Below the pieces are notes generated by a model. That model had not been told where the DNA came from, did not search any database, and worked only from the letters and a program-made list of their open reading frames with translations. From NCBI GenBank assembly GCA_902632305.1, contig CACPCG010000001.1, forward strand, positions 164,431 through 228,430: a stretch of DNA of 64,000 bases, read 5' to 3'. Origin of the DNA: an uncultured Gammaproteobacteria bacterium. Lineage in GTDB: Bacteria > Pseudomonadota > Gammaproteobacteria > GCA-002705445 > GCA-002716945. The translations under genes were made by a program, and so were the position numbers. This document shows, piece after piece, positions 52,738-61,040 of this stretch (position 1 is its first letter; each line of letters opens with the position of its first letter).

Positions 52738-53130
52738 ATGAAGTTTGGAATTCTTGTAAATGAAGGACCATATACACACCAAGCGTCCGATAGTGCTTAT
52801 TTGTTTGTAAAAGCGGCTATAGACCAAGGTCATGAAATATTTAGAGTGTTCTTTTACCATGATGGGGTCAACAATGGCACTCGTTTGGCAACACCTCCGC
52901 AAGATGATAGACATATTCCAAATCGTTGGTCTGAACTTGCAAAGGAACATAACATTGACTTGGTGCTTTGTGTCGCAGCTGCTCAGAGAAGAGGCATGGT
53001 TGATGCAGATGAGATGAAGAGGAATAAAAAAGATGCTGATAATATTGCTGAGAATTTTAGAATATCAGGACTTGGTCAATTAATAGAAGCTGGTATTCAA
53101 GCTGATAGATTAATAACATTTGGTGATTAG
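52738..53130 (+). CDS. dsrE: Sulfur relay protein DsrE
   Basis: 130 residues, TusD-like subunit of the DsrEFH hexamer that hands sulfur to DsrC. The conserved sulfur-carrying cysteine is Cys78 in VLCVAAAQRRGM, at the same number as in A. vinosum. N-terminal KFGILVNEGPYTHQASDSA is typical. dsrF begins immediately after the stop with no gap. DsrEFH distinguishes sulfur oxidisers from sulfate reducers. Confidence 0.96.
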   Translation: MKFGILVNEGPYTHQASDSAYLFVKAAIDQGHEIFRVFFYHDGVNNGTRLATPPQDDRHIPNRWSELAKEHNIDLVLCVAAAQRRGMVDADEMKRNKKDADNIAENFRISGLGQLIEAGIQADRLITFGD

Positions 53131-53514
53131 ATGGAAGAAGAAACTCAAAGTGGTGTAATTAAAAAATTTCTATACGTAAATAGACGTGCACCTCATGGAA
53201 CAATCTATGCTCATGAAGCTTTGGAAGTAGTACTAATAGGCGCGGCTTTTGAGCAAGATGTTAGTATGGCGTTTATAGATGATGGAGTTTTTCAGTTAAA
53301 AAAAGATCAGAATACTGACGGTATTGATACAAAGAATTTTTCTAAAACTTTTTCTGCCCTTGAAATGTATGATGTCGAAAAGCTATATGTTGAAAAAGAA
53401 TCATTAGACGAGAGAGGTATTAAAGAGGATGATCTTGCTGTTGATGTGAAAGTAATATCCTCTAGTGAGATGAAAAAACTAATTACAGAAAGTGAGGTTA
53501 TTTTAAATTTCTAA
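53131..53514 (+). CDS. dsrF: Sulfur relay protein DsrF
   Basis: 127 residues, TusC-like subunit. Contains the RRAPHGTIYAHEALEVVLIGAAFE block and no cysteine, as normal for DsrF, which has a structural role. ATG directly follows the dsrE stop; overlaps dsrH by one base. Acidic, as in the family. Confidence 0.95.
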   Translation: MEEETQSGVIKKFLYVNRRAPHGTIYAHEALEVVLIGAAFEQDVSMAFIDDGVFQLKKDQNTDGIDTKNFSKTFSALEMYDVEKLYVEKESLDERGIKEDDLAVDVKVISSSEMKKLITESEVILNF

Positions 53515-53816
53515 TGCTACACACAGTAAATAAATCTCCATTTGAAAAAAATAGTCTCGAAACCTGTTTAAGATTAACAGAACAGGATTCAACGGTTCTT
53601 TTAATTGAAGATGGAGTGTACGGGGCGTTGAAAGGAACTAAAATTGAGGACCTTGTATCAGAGTCACTTAGTAATGTGAAAATGTACGTCTTAGGGCCAG
53701 ATTTGATGGCCAGAGGGCTTGATAAAAACTCTCTAATCAATAATATAGAGATAATAGATTATCAAGATTTTGTTAAACTTGCCGTTGAGAATGAGAGAAT
53801 TCAAAACTGGCTATAA
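53514..53816 (+). CDS. dsrH: Sulfur relay protein DsrH
   Basis: 100 residues, TusB-like subunit. One conserved cysteine (Cys18 in SLETCLRL) and the VLLIEDGVYGALKGT segment are typical. The start shares a base with the dsrF stop. Together with DsrE and DsrF it forms the sulfur-transferase hexamer. Confidence 0.95.
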   Translation: MLHTVNKSPFEKNSLETCLRLTEQDSTVLLIEDGVYGALKGTKIEDLVSESLSNVKMYVLGPDLMARGLDKNSLINNIEIIDYQDFVKLAVENERIQNWL

Positions 53817-53830
53817 ATTAGGAGAACACT

Positions 53831-54163
53831 ATGCCTATAGAAGTAAATGGTAAAAGTTTAGAAGTGGATGAAGAGGGTTATCTTTCAAATCTTAATGATT
53901 GGGAAAAAGATGTCGCCGAGATAATGGCCAAAGAAGATGGCATTGATTTGGGTGAAGACCACTGGGAAATCATCAACTTTCTAAGAGAGTACTATGAGGA
54001 ATACCAAATTGCCCCAGCTGTTAGGGTTTTAACAAAAGCTGTTGGTAAAAAACTTGGTAAAGACAAAGGTAACAGTAAGTACTTATACGAGTTATTTCCA
54101 TACGGTCCTGGTAAACAAGCGTGTAAATTCGCTGGATTACCAAAGCCAACTGGTTGCGTCTAG
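53831..54163 (+). CDS. dsrC: Sulfur carrier DsrC with both redox cysteines
   Basis: 110 residues with the complete C-terminal arm: Cys98 (KQACKFAG) and Cys109 (PTGCV, the penultimate residue), ten residues between. DsrC carries the trisulfide substrate of DsrAB and is oxidised by DsrMKJOP. AGGAG lies just upstream of the ATG. It contrasts with the cysteine-less RspA-type copy in the accessory cluster. Confidence 0.97.
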   Translation: MPIEVNGKSLEVDEEGYLSNLNDWEKDVAEIMAKEDGIDLGEDHWEIINFLREYYEEYQIAPAVRVLTKAVGKKLGKDKGNSKYLYELFPYGPGKQACKFAGLPKPTGCV

Positions 54164-54195
54164 GTATTTAAACAAGGTTGTGAGAGGAGAGGAGC

Positions 54196-54927
54196 ATGTC
54201 ACTTGTGACAATTATATATGGATCGTTGTTTTATTTTGCAACCCTTATATTATTCATAGGATTGGCTTATCGGGTATACGAGTATGCTTCTATCCCAGCG
54301 CCTCTCAAAATACCTACACCGCCTGCGCCTAAGACAAAAAAAGGCGTAGCAGTAAGACTTTTCCGTGAAGTCGTGTTATTTGAAAGTTTGTTTCATTCTG
54401 CAAAATGGACATGGTTATTTGGTTGGTTATTTCACTTCGCACTGTTGTTAGCATTTTTCCGTCACCTTAGATATGTTACTGATCCTGTTTGGTTTTGGGT
54501 CTCCTGGGAGATAGTACAAGCAGCAGGTCATTACGCAGCTTACATGATGTTGATAGGCTTATTTGGTCTGTTCGCAAGAAGAGTATTCGTAGATAGAGTA
54601 AGGCACATCTCAGCACCATCTGATTATTTAATTTTGGTTTTAATTATAGGAATTGCATTATCTGGTCTACTGATGAAATGGTTCCCTACTGATATCTTTG
54701 CTCTAAAACAATTTTTCTTGGGTTTAATTTATTTTAATTGGAGCGAATTACCCTCGGACTTCATGTTACTTATACACTTAGGTTTAGTTTTATTATTAAT
54801 GATTATTTTCCCATACAGCAAACTTTTGCACGCTCCTGGTTTATTTTTTAGTCCGACACGAAACCAAACAGATACTGCAAGAGACTCTAGGCATATTGCT
54901 GATTGGGCAAGAAAACTTGAATCATAG
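54196..54927 (+). CDS. dsrM: DsrM, haem b membrane subunit of DsrMKJOP
   Basis: 243 residues with five hydrophobic helices, related to NarI. Possible haem-ligand histidines are in LFHSAKWTWLFGWLFHFA, HLRYV and LLIHLGLVLLL. It exchanges electrons between menaquinone or ubiquinone and DsrK. Strong AGGAGAGGAGC ribosome site; 8 bp ahead of dsrK. Confidence 0.95.
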   Translation: MSLVTIIYGSLFYFATLILFIGLAYRVYEYASIPAPLKIPTPPAPKTKKGVAVRLFREVVLFESLFHSAKWTWLFGWLFHFALLLAFFRHLRYVTDPVWFWVSWEIVQAAGHYAAYMMLIGLFGLFARRVFVDRVRHISAPSDYLILVLIIGIALSGLLMKWFPTDIFALKQFFLGLIYFNWSELPSDFMLLIHLGLVLLLMIIFPYSKLLHAPGLFFSPTRNQTDTARDSRHIADWARKLES

Positions 54928-54935
54928 AGAACGTT

Positions 54936-56435
54936 ATGGCTGTTAAAGAATTTGAAAAACCAGAGCTTAAAGAATTTACGGAAGTTCCTAAATTAGAAAA
55001 TGAGGCAACGTCTCATTTGGCGCCATTTAAGTCTAAAGAGGAATTCCAATCAACATTAGGTTACCCTGGTGAGTTAGTAGATAATTGGGAAGATGCAGCT
55101 CTCGATAAAATGGGAGACCTCTTAAAAAAGTACAGGTCATTAAGAGTTTATCTGGATTCATGTATTCAATGTGGTGCTTGTACTGACAAATGTCATTATT
55201 ACTTGGGTACAAAAGATCCGAGTAATATGCCTGTTGGGCGACAAAATCTTTTGAGGAGTGTATATCGCCGATATTTTACTTTACCTGGAAAATATTTTCC
55301 CAAACTTGTCGGTGCAATAGATTTAACTAAAGAAGTGCTTGATGAATGGTATTCATATTATCATCAGTGCTCACAATGTAGGAGATGCGCTGTATTTTGT
55401 CCGATGGGAATTGATACTGCTGAAATTTCCATGGCCGCAAGAGAAATAATGGATTCTATAGGAGTAGGTCAAAAATATTGTAACGAGATTATTGGTAAAG
55501 TTCACAAAATTGGAAACAACTTAGGTTTACCAGAACCCGCGCTAGCTGATACTTTAGAAGGACTTGAAGAAGACGTTGTTGATGAAACTGAGATTGATGT
55601 AAAGTATCCACTCGATCAGAAAGACTCCGATGTATTGCTTGTAACACCCTCGGCAGATTTTTTTGCTGAACCACATGTAGATGGCTTGATTGGATATGGG
55701 AAGGTATTTCATCAAGCAGGTATAAGCTGGACTCTAAGTTCACATGCTAGTGAGGCAGCGAATTTTGGAATGTTTATTGGAAGTTATGCAAATATGCGTA
55801 AACTTGCGCTAAGAATTAGAGAGGCCGCCCTAGACTTGAACGTAAAAAGAATTGTTTTTGGTGAATGTGGTCATGCTTGGAGAGTTGCATATAGTTTCTT
55901 GAATACATTGGCGGGTCCGTTTGATTTTCTTGATCCGAAATATCCAGTCCCACAACATATCTGTGAGGTTACTTATGATCTTATTCAAAAAAAGGTACTT
56001 GAGTTTGATAAGTCTGCAAATGATGACATGGTCATCACCTATCATGATTCATGTAATGTAGCACGAGCATCAAATATGGGAGACATAATTGGTGGTCAAT
56101 TTTCCATACCTCGAGATATAATTAAAGCTACGTCAAATCATTTCTATGATATGGAAGAGAGTACCATTAAAGAGAAAACTTTTTGCTGTGGAGGTGGGGG
56201 TGGCCTTCTAACAGACGATTTAATGGAATTAAGAATGAAAGGAGCACTACCAAGAATGGAGGCACTGAAAAGAGTTGTTGACGATTATGGAGTCACCCAC
56301 ATGGCAGCAATTTGCGCCATCTGCAAGAGTCAATTTTCAAAGGCACTAGGTTACTATGGTTTTGAAATGGATAGGATTATTAGCCTCCATCAGCTTGTTG
56401 GAAATGCATTAATAATGAATAAAAAAGAGCTTTAG
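54936..56435 (+). CDS. dsrK: DsrK, heterodisulfide-reductase-like iron-sulfur subunit
   Basis: 499 residues of HdrD type. Two ferredoxin motifs (CIQCGACTDKCHYY, and CSQCRRCAVFCPMG) followed by CCG-type motifs: HDSCNVARASN and FCCGGGGGL, which hold the noncubane 4Fe-4S cluster that acts on DsrC thiols. ICAICKSQFSKALGY near the C-terminus is also typical. Last gene before the 158-bp gap containing the second dyad-leader element. Confidence 0.96.
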   Translation: MAVKEFEKPELKEFTEVPKLENEATSHLAPFKSKEEFQSTLGYPGELVDNWEDAALDKMGDLLKKYRSLRVYLDSCIQCGACTDKCHYYLGTKDPSNMPVGRQNLLRSVYRRYFTLPGKYFPKLVGAIDLTKEVLDEWYSYYHQCSQCRRCAVFCPMGIDTAEISMAAREIMDSIGVGQKYCNEIIGKVHKIGNNLGLPEPALADTLEGLEEDVVDETEIDVKYPLDQKDSDVLLVTPSADFFAEPHVDGLIGYGKVFHQAGISWTLSSHASEAANFGMFIGSYANMRKLALRIREAALDLNVKRIVFGECGHAWRVAYSFLNTLAGPFDFLDPKYPVPQHICEVTYDLIQKKVLEFDKSANDDMVITYHDSCNVARASNMGDIIGGQFSIPRDIIKATSNHFYDMEESTIKEKTFCCGGGGGLLTDDLMELRMKGALPRMEALKRVVDDYGVTHMAAICAICKSQFSKALGYYGFEMDRIISLHQLVGNALIMNKKEL

Positions 56436-56515
56436 GCTGGTATTGCGTATGCTATAATTTGAATATTAGAGTAGAATAATAAGCTTATATTTAGTAAGCG
56501 ATTCTAGGAATTAAC

Positions 56516-56593
56516 ATATAATCAACATATTAAATGGACTTAATATAGCGAGGTGATGAAGGAACATAACTGATAGGTAGTACAGGGAGAACC
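56516..56593 (+). promoter_or_regulatory. Conserved dyad and leader upstream of dsrL (copy 2 of 2)
   Basis: The first 39 bases nearly repeat the element upstream of dsrA. The dyad is ATATTAAATGGACTTAATAT here, with one base breaking the symmetry. Then GCGAGGTGATGAAGGAACAT and GGGAGAA follow, as in copy 1. It lies in a gap between dsrK and dsrL, where an internal promoter of the operon would be expected, so both dsr transcription units probably share a regulator. Before it the gap holds only AT-rich sequence. Confidence 0.72.
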
Positions 56594-58567
56594 ATGTCTA
56601 AATTAGAAAAGACAGTCAATTTAATGAAAGAGGAGAATACTTATAGAAGATTCTCTGACGGCGATAATAAATATAAAGATTTTTCTCAGGATATCTTTAA
56701 TGAGGATAAATCACATAAGTGCCCGACTTACATTCACAAAACACCACCATGTCAAGGTAGTTGCCCATCGGGTGAGGATATTAGAGGTTGGCTACAGATC
56801 GTAAGAGGTATAGAAAAGGCGCCTGAGGGAATGACAATGTCTGAGTATGCCTTCAGAAGGTCGACCACCGCAAATCCATTTCCATCACAAATGGGTAGAG
56901 TATGCCCGGCACCGTGTCAAAGTGGTTGTAATAGAAATGAAGTTGACGACTATGTGGGTATCAATGCTGTCGAGCAATTTATTGGTGATACCGCATTTAA
57001 AGAAGGTTTTAAGTTTGACCCTGCGCCAAAATTGAAAAAACAGAGAGTTGCTATAATCGGCGGCGGTCCAGCTGGAATGTCGGCGGCTTATCAATTGAGA
57101 AAAAAAGGATATGCGTCAACTGTTTTCGAAGAAAGAGAGCAATTGGGTGGAATGATGAGATATGGTATTCCTAACTACAGAACACCTAGGGATATCCTAG
57201 ATGCGGAAATACAGAGAATTTTAGATTTAGGTGACATAGAGGTTGTTCTAAATACAAGAGTTGGAAAGGACGTACCTTTAGAAGATGTTGAAAAATCACA
57301 TGATGCAGTTTTATGGACTATTGGATGTTGGAATGGTAGATCTTTGCCTGTTGAAGGTAGTGATGCTGAAAATTGCTTAAATGGAGTTGAATTCTTAGAA
57401 GCATTCAGTCAGGGTCGTTTAAAAGTAGGCGCACAGAAAGTTGTATGTGTTGGTGGTGGTGATACCTCAATTGATGTTGTGTCTGTCGCTAGACGACTTG
57501 GTCATATCTCTAATATGAATCCACAAGAAAAACCTGAAGCTGTTGTACACGGTTATGTCGCACAAGATGTTTCCGAGCAAGCAATAAAAGAAGGCGCTGA
57601 AGTCACCTTAACATCCTTATTTAAAAGAGAAGAAATGACAGCTGCAGAACAAGAAGTTAATGATGCAATGCATGAGGGTGTATCAATATTAAATGGAGTA
57701 ATCCCTGTAAAAGTTGAGCAAGATGAAAACGGAAGAGCTACCGCTTTGGTTGTTGCTGATTGTACTTTTGAAGAGAATATTCCGAAACCAATAGAAGGAA
57801 CAGAAAAAGTCATAGAAGCTGACTTGATAATTTCAGCTATTGGTCAATCTCCTGATATCGAAGGTTACGAAGAGATGGGAAATGAGAAAGGATTTTTTGA
57901 TGTTGATGACTTTTATAGACACAAAACCAAAGAAGGTCATTTTGTTGCTGGTGACATAATCAGACCACACCTTTTAACAACTGCTATTGGACAAGGATCT
58001 ATTGTTTCAGATACGATTGAAAGTTACTTTGAGAACGATGATTTCAAAAGACGACCAAAAGTAGATGTGCATCATTTCAAATTATTAGATAAATTAAGAG
58101 AAACAGATTTAGCACCAGAGCAATATCAAGCAAAGATTGAAGATCCAGATAAACTTCGAGGCAGTGACAATAACTCTGCTGTAGTGCATAACTATGAAGA
58201 TAGATCTGGTCAAGAAGTAATTCCATCTACAGAATTATTTTTAGGTCATTATAAGCATGAGGCTAGGTATAAACGAGGAGAAGCAGTTCCATCAGGTGAT
58301 GATGTAATTGATCATTATGAGGACAGAATTATTGGATTAACTGAGGAAGAGGCTATTAAAGAGGCAGGACGATGTATGAGTTGTGGCATGTGTTTTGAAT
58401 GTGACAATTGCGTAATCTACTGTCCTCAAGATGCTGTATTTAGGGTAAAAAAAGATCAGGCGACAACCGGCCGATATGTAGACACAGATTATAATAAATG
58501 TATTGGTTGTCACATTTGTGCTGATGTTTGTCCAACAGGTTACATTAAAATGGGCCTAGGAGAATAA
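56594..58567 (+). CDS. dsrL: DsrL, NAD(P)H-linked iron-sulfur flavoprotein
   Basis: 657 residues. It couples DsrAB to the NAD(P)H pool. Order: N-terminal Fe-S region (TPPCQGSCPSGED and GRVCPAPCQSGC), FAD site IIGGGPAGMSAAYQLRK, NAD(P) site VCVGGGDTSIDVV, second FAD block VAGDIIRPHLLTTAIGQGS and a C-terminal ferredoxin domain (CMSCGMCFECDNC, CIGCHICADVCPTG). A related flavoprotein with a Mo enzyme is at 27-29 kb. Preceded by the second dyad-leader element. Confidence 0.97.
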   Translation: MSKLEKTVNLMKEENTYRRFSDGDNKYKDFSQDIFNEDKSHKCPTYIHKTPPCQGSCPSGEDIRGWLQIVRGIEKAPEGMTMSEYAFRRSTTANPFPSQMGRVCPAPCQSGCNRNEVDDYVGINAVEQFIGDTAFKEGFKFDPAPKLKKQRVAIIGGGPAGMSAAYQLRKKGYASTVFEEREQLGGMMRYGIPNYRTPRDILDAEIQRILDLGDIEVVLNTRVGKDVPLEDVEKSHDAVLWTIGCWNGRSLPVEGSDAENCLNGVEFLEAFSQGRLKVGAQKVVCVGGGDTSIDVVSVARRLGHISNMNPQEKPEAVVHGYVAQDVSEQAIKEGAEVTLTSLFKREEMTAAEQEVNDAMHEGVSILNGVIPVKVEQDENGRATALVVADCTFEENIPKPIEGTEKVIEADLIISAIGQSPDIEGYEEMGNEKGFFDVDDFYRHKTKEGHFVAGDIIRPHLLTTAIGQGSIVSDTIESYFENDDFKRRPKVDVHHFKLLDKLRETDLAPEQYQAKIEDPDKLRGSDNNSAVVHNYEDRSGQEVIPSTELFLGHYKHEARYKRGEAVPSGDDVIDHYEDRIIGLTEEEAIKEAGRCMSCGMCFECDNCVIYCPQDAVFRVKKDQATTGRYVDTDYNKCIGCHICADVCPTGYIKMGLGE

Positions 58568-58584
58568 CTACCCAAAATTGGTAG
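58568..58584 (+). other. Short hairpin between dsrL and dsrJ
   Basis: CTACC-CAAAATT-GGTAG is a five-pair stem-loop in the 35-bp gap, followed by GGGAGGGAG, which is the dsrJ ribosome site. It is too weak for a terminator but might tune dsrJ translation or mark an RNA processing point. Confidence 0.3.
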
Positions 58585-58602
58585 GCATTTGGGAGGGAGA
58601 AA

Positions 58603-59085
58603 GTGCATCAATTAGCAATAAGGCTGTTATTGTCAATACTAATTTTAGTAACACCAAATGTATTTAGTCATGATGGCATCAACCATTCTCTGATAGGAAA
58701 ATCTAAAGCAGACTCTCAAGAACAATGTGTCGAGCCTACTGAGATTATGCAGAAAGAGCATTTCGTATTCTTGTATCATCAACGAGATAAAACCGTTATC
58801 AAAGGCGTTAGAACAAAAAATCACAGTTTTGCTAATTGTATAGATTGTCATGTTTCATATGATGAAAAAGGAAAAGCCATACCTATAAATTCAGAAGGTC
58901 AATTTTGTCAGACATGCCATGTGCAAACTGCTGTAAATATAGATTGTTTCTCTTGTCATGCTTCTGTTCCTAGGGGGAGAAAGTCTGTTGCAAAAATTAC
59001 TCTTGAGAATGAGCATAACTTCCATATCACAAAATTAACTAATGAAATTATAAATCATGTGGGAGATTATAGTGGTGAAAAATAA
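58603..59085 (+). CDS. dsrJ: DsrJ, periplasmic triheme cytochrome c
   Basis: 160 residues with an N-terminal signal or membrane anchor (about residues 1-22) and exactly three haem motifs: CIDCH, CQTCH and CFSCH. It is the periplasmic subunit of DsrMKJOP. Start GTG behind a strong GGGAGGGAG. Overlaps dsrO by 14 bp. Family DsrJ has one haem with a His/Cys ligation; ligands beyond CxxCH cannot be assigned here. Confidence 0.95.
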   Translation: MHQLAIRLLLSILILVTPNVFSHDGINHSLIGKSKADSQEQCVEPTEIMQKEHFVFLYHQRDKTVIKGVRTKNHSFANCIDCHVSYDEKGKAIPINSEGQFCQTCHVQTAVNIDCFSCHASVPRGRKSVAKITLENEHNFHITKLTNEIINHVGDYSGEK

Positions 59086-59815
59086 ACCTACAACCAGCAG
59101 AAGAGATTTTATTGTAAAATCACTAACAGCAATTTCTGCCGTGTATTTTATACCAGATATAATAACAAAGGCAGAATCAGCAAAACCTTTGGCACAGGAA
59201 GTTACATCAGATACGAAATGGGCTATGAGTATAGATGTTGATAAATGTGCAAAAGGCTGTACTGCATGTGTTGATGCATGCGTTGAAGAGAATGGCTTAT
59301 ATGGATTTGACAGACCAGAGACTGACTCGCAGTGGATAAGAAAACTTACGATTAAGAATATTAAAGACGACAAGATAAAAGTTGTCCCAATGTTATGCCA
59401 GCATTGTGAGAATCCACCATGTTGTGACGTTTGTCCTACTGGAGCATCTTTCAGAAGAGTAGACGGGATTGTCATGGTTAATCAACACACTTGTATCGGT
59501 TGTAGATATTGCATGATGGCATGTCCTTTTAAAGCAAGATCATTTGTTCATGAAAATTTAACAGAACAAGTTACCAATGCCCCAAGAGGAAAGGGATGTG
59601 TTGAAAGTTGCAACTTTTGTGCTAACAGAATAGATCATGGTATTTCAACAACTGCATGTGAAGAAGCATGTATGAAAGAAGGTCATAATGCTATTTCTTT
59701 TGGTGATTTGTCGGATACAAAGAGTCGTGTTAATTCAGCTCTCAAAAAAAAGGACAATAGACGTTTAAGATCTGACCTCTCTTTAAAACAAAGGGTCACA
59801 TACTCCGGAATCTAG
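59072..59815 (+). CDS. dsrO: DsrO, Tat-exported ferredoxin-like subunit
   Basis: 247 residues from the GTG with GGGAG 7 bases upstream; an earlier ATG five codons back is also open. The Tat signal SRRDFIVKSL is clear. Then four 4Fe-4S motifs follow, e.g. CAKGCTACVDAC, CQHCENPPCCDVCPTGA and CIGCRYCMMACPF plus CNFCANR. It bridges DsrJ to the membrane subunit DsrP in the periplasm. Confidence 0.95.
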   Translation: MVKNKPTTSRRDFIVKSLTAISAVYFIPDIITKAESAKPLAQEVTSDTKWAMSIDVDKCAKGCTACVDACVEENGLYGFDRPETDSQWIRKLTIKNIKDDKIKVVPMLCQHCENPPCCDVCPTGASFRRVDGIVMVNQHTCIGCRYCMMACPFKARSFVHENLTEQVTNAPRGKGCVESCNFCANRIDHGISTTACEEACMKEGHNAISFGDLSDTKSRVNSALKKKDNRRLRSDLSLKQRVTYSGI

Positions 59816-59816
59816 A

Positions 59817-61034
59817 ATGGATAAAATAGTATTTAGAAAATTCATTATAGACTCGAAAACATTCTGGACTATGTTTTTTGGTTTAGGTTTTTTTATACTA
59901 GTTGGATTTTTATGTTCTCATTACATGGAAACTGAAGGACACTATGTTACTGGAATGAATAATCAAATTGTTTGGGGTTTACCACATATTTTTGCCGTTT
60001 TATTGATTGTCATCGCATCTGGTGTCTTAAATATTGCTTCTATTTCATCAGTTTTTGACAAGAAGCTTTATAAGCCGTTGGCTCCTCTCTCTGCGCTATT
60101 AGCAATGGCGTTTCTAATCTCTGGTTTAGCTATTCTTGTTCTGGATTTAGGACGACCTGATAGATTAATCGTAGCAATGACTACATATAATTTTAAATCA
60201 ATCTTCGCCTGGAATATATTTCTATATTCAGGATTTGCTGCTGTCCTAGGACTGTATATATGGACCATGTTAGATAGAAATGTTAACAGATTCTCTAGAC
60301 CAGCGGGTATTTTTGCATTTACCTGGCGAATAATTCTTACAACTGGTACCGGCTCTATTTTTGGCTTTTTGATTTCTCGAGAGGCATATGGAACTGCTAT
60401 ACTTGCTCCATTATTTATAATAATGTCATTATTATATGGAACCGTTGTTTATTATTTAATTCTACGTACCATAAATTATTTTCAAAAAACACTTGTCTCT
60501 GAAGAAATTATATCTAACTTAAGAAAGTTAACCATATTATTTCTATTCGCAAATCTATATTTTTTAGTATTGTATCATGTCACTAATTTATACATCGCTA
60601 AACATCAAGCTTTTGAAAAATTTATATTATTAGATGGCGGTGTTTATACATTTGCATTTTGGTTTGGACAAGTAATTATTGGTCTTATTCTTCCAATATA
60701 TTTTCTTCTTAGTGACAAAAAGAAATCGGAATCAAGTATGATTAAATCAACATTTTTAATATTAATAGGAAGCTTTATTGCAATGTACGTAATTATCATT
60801 GCTGGGCAGGCTTATCCTTTAAAGATATTTACCAATTATGAAATCCTAGAAAGTAGTTTCTTTGATAATGTTGTACACAGTTATATTCCCTCTATATATG
60901 AATTTGGCCTTGGACTAGGTGGTATAGCATTATCACTTATTATTGTATTAGTGGGTGTTGCTAACCTAGATTTTTTACCAACTATTATCAAAGGACATAA
61001 ACCAGAGGATAAAACAGACTCTGTTAGTCAGTGA
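59817..61034 (+). CDS. dsrP: DsrP, NrfD-like membrane subunit
   Basis: 405 residues with ten predicted hydrophobic helices, NrfD/HybB type. It contains VLDLGRPDRLIVAM, the family signature near helix 4. It transfers electrons from quinol to DsrO/DsrJ or in the reverse direction. Two bases downstream of dsrO, six ahead of dsrN. Confidence 0.95.
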   Translation: MDKIVFRKFIIDSKTFWTMFFGLGFFILVGFLCSHYMETEGHYVTGMNNQIVWGLPHIFAVLLIVIASGVLNIASISSVFDKKLYKPLAPLSALLAMAFLISGLAILVLDLGRPDRLIVAMTTYNFKSIFAWNIFLYSGFAAVLGLYIWTMLDRNVNRFSRPAGIFAFTWRIILTTGTGSIFGFLISREAYGTAILAPLFIIMSLLYGTVVYYLILRTINYFQKTLVSEEIISNLRKLTILFLFANLYFLVLYHVTNLYIAKHQAFEKFILLDGGVYTFAFWFGQVIIGLILPIYFLLSDKKKSESSMIKSTFLILIGSFIAMYVIIIAGQAYPLKIFTNYEILESSFFDNVVHSYIPSIYEFGLGLGGIALSLIIVLVGVANLDFLPTIIKGHKPEDKTDSVSQ

Positions 61035-61040
61035 CATATT

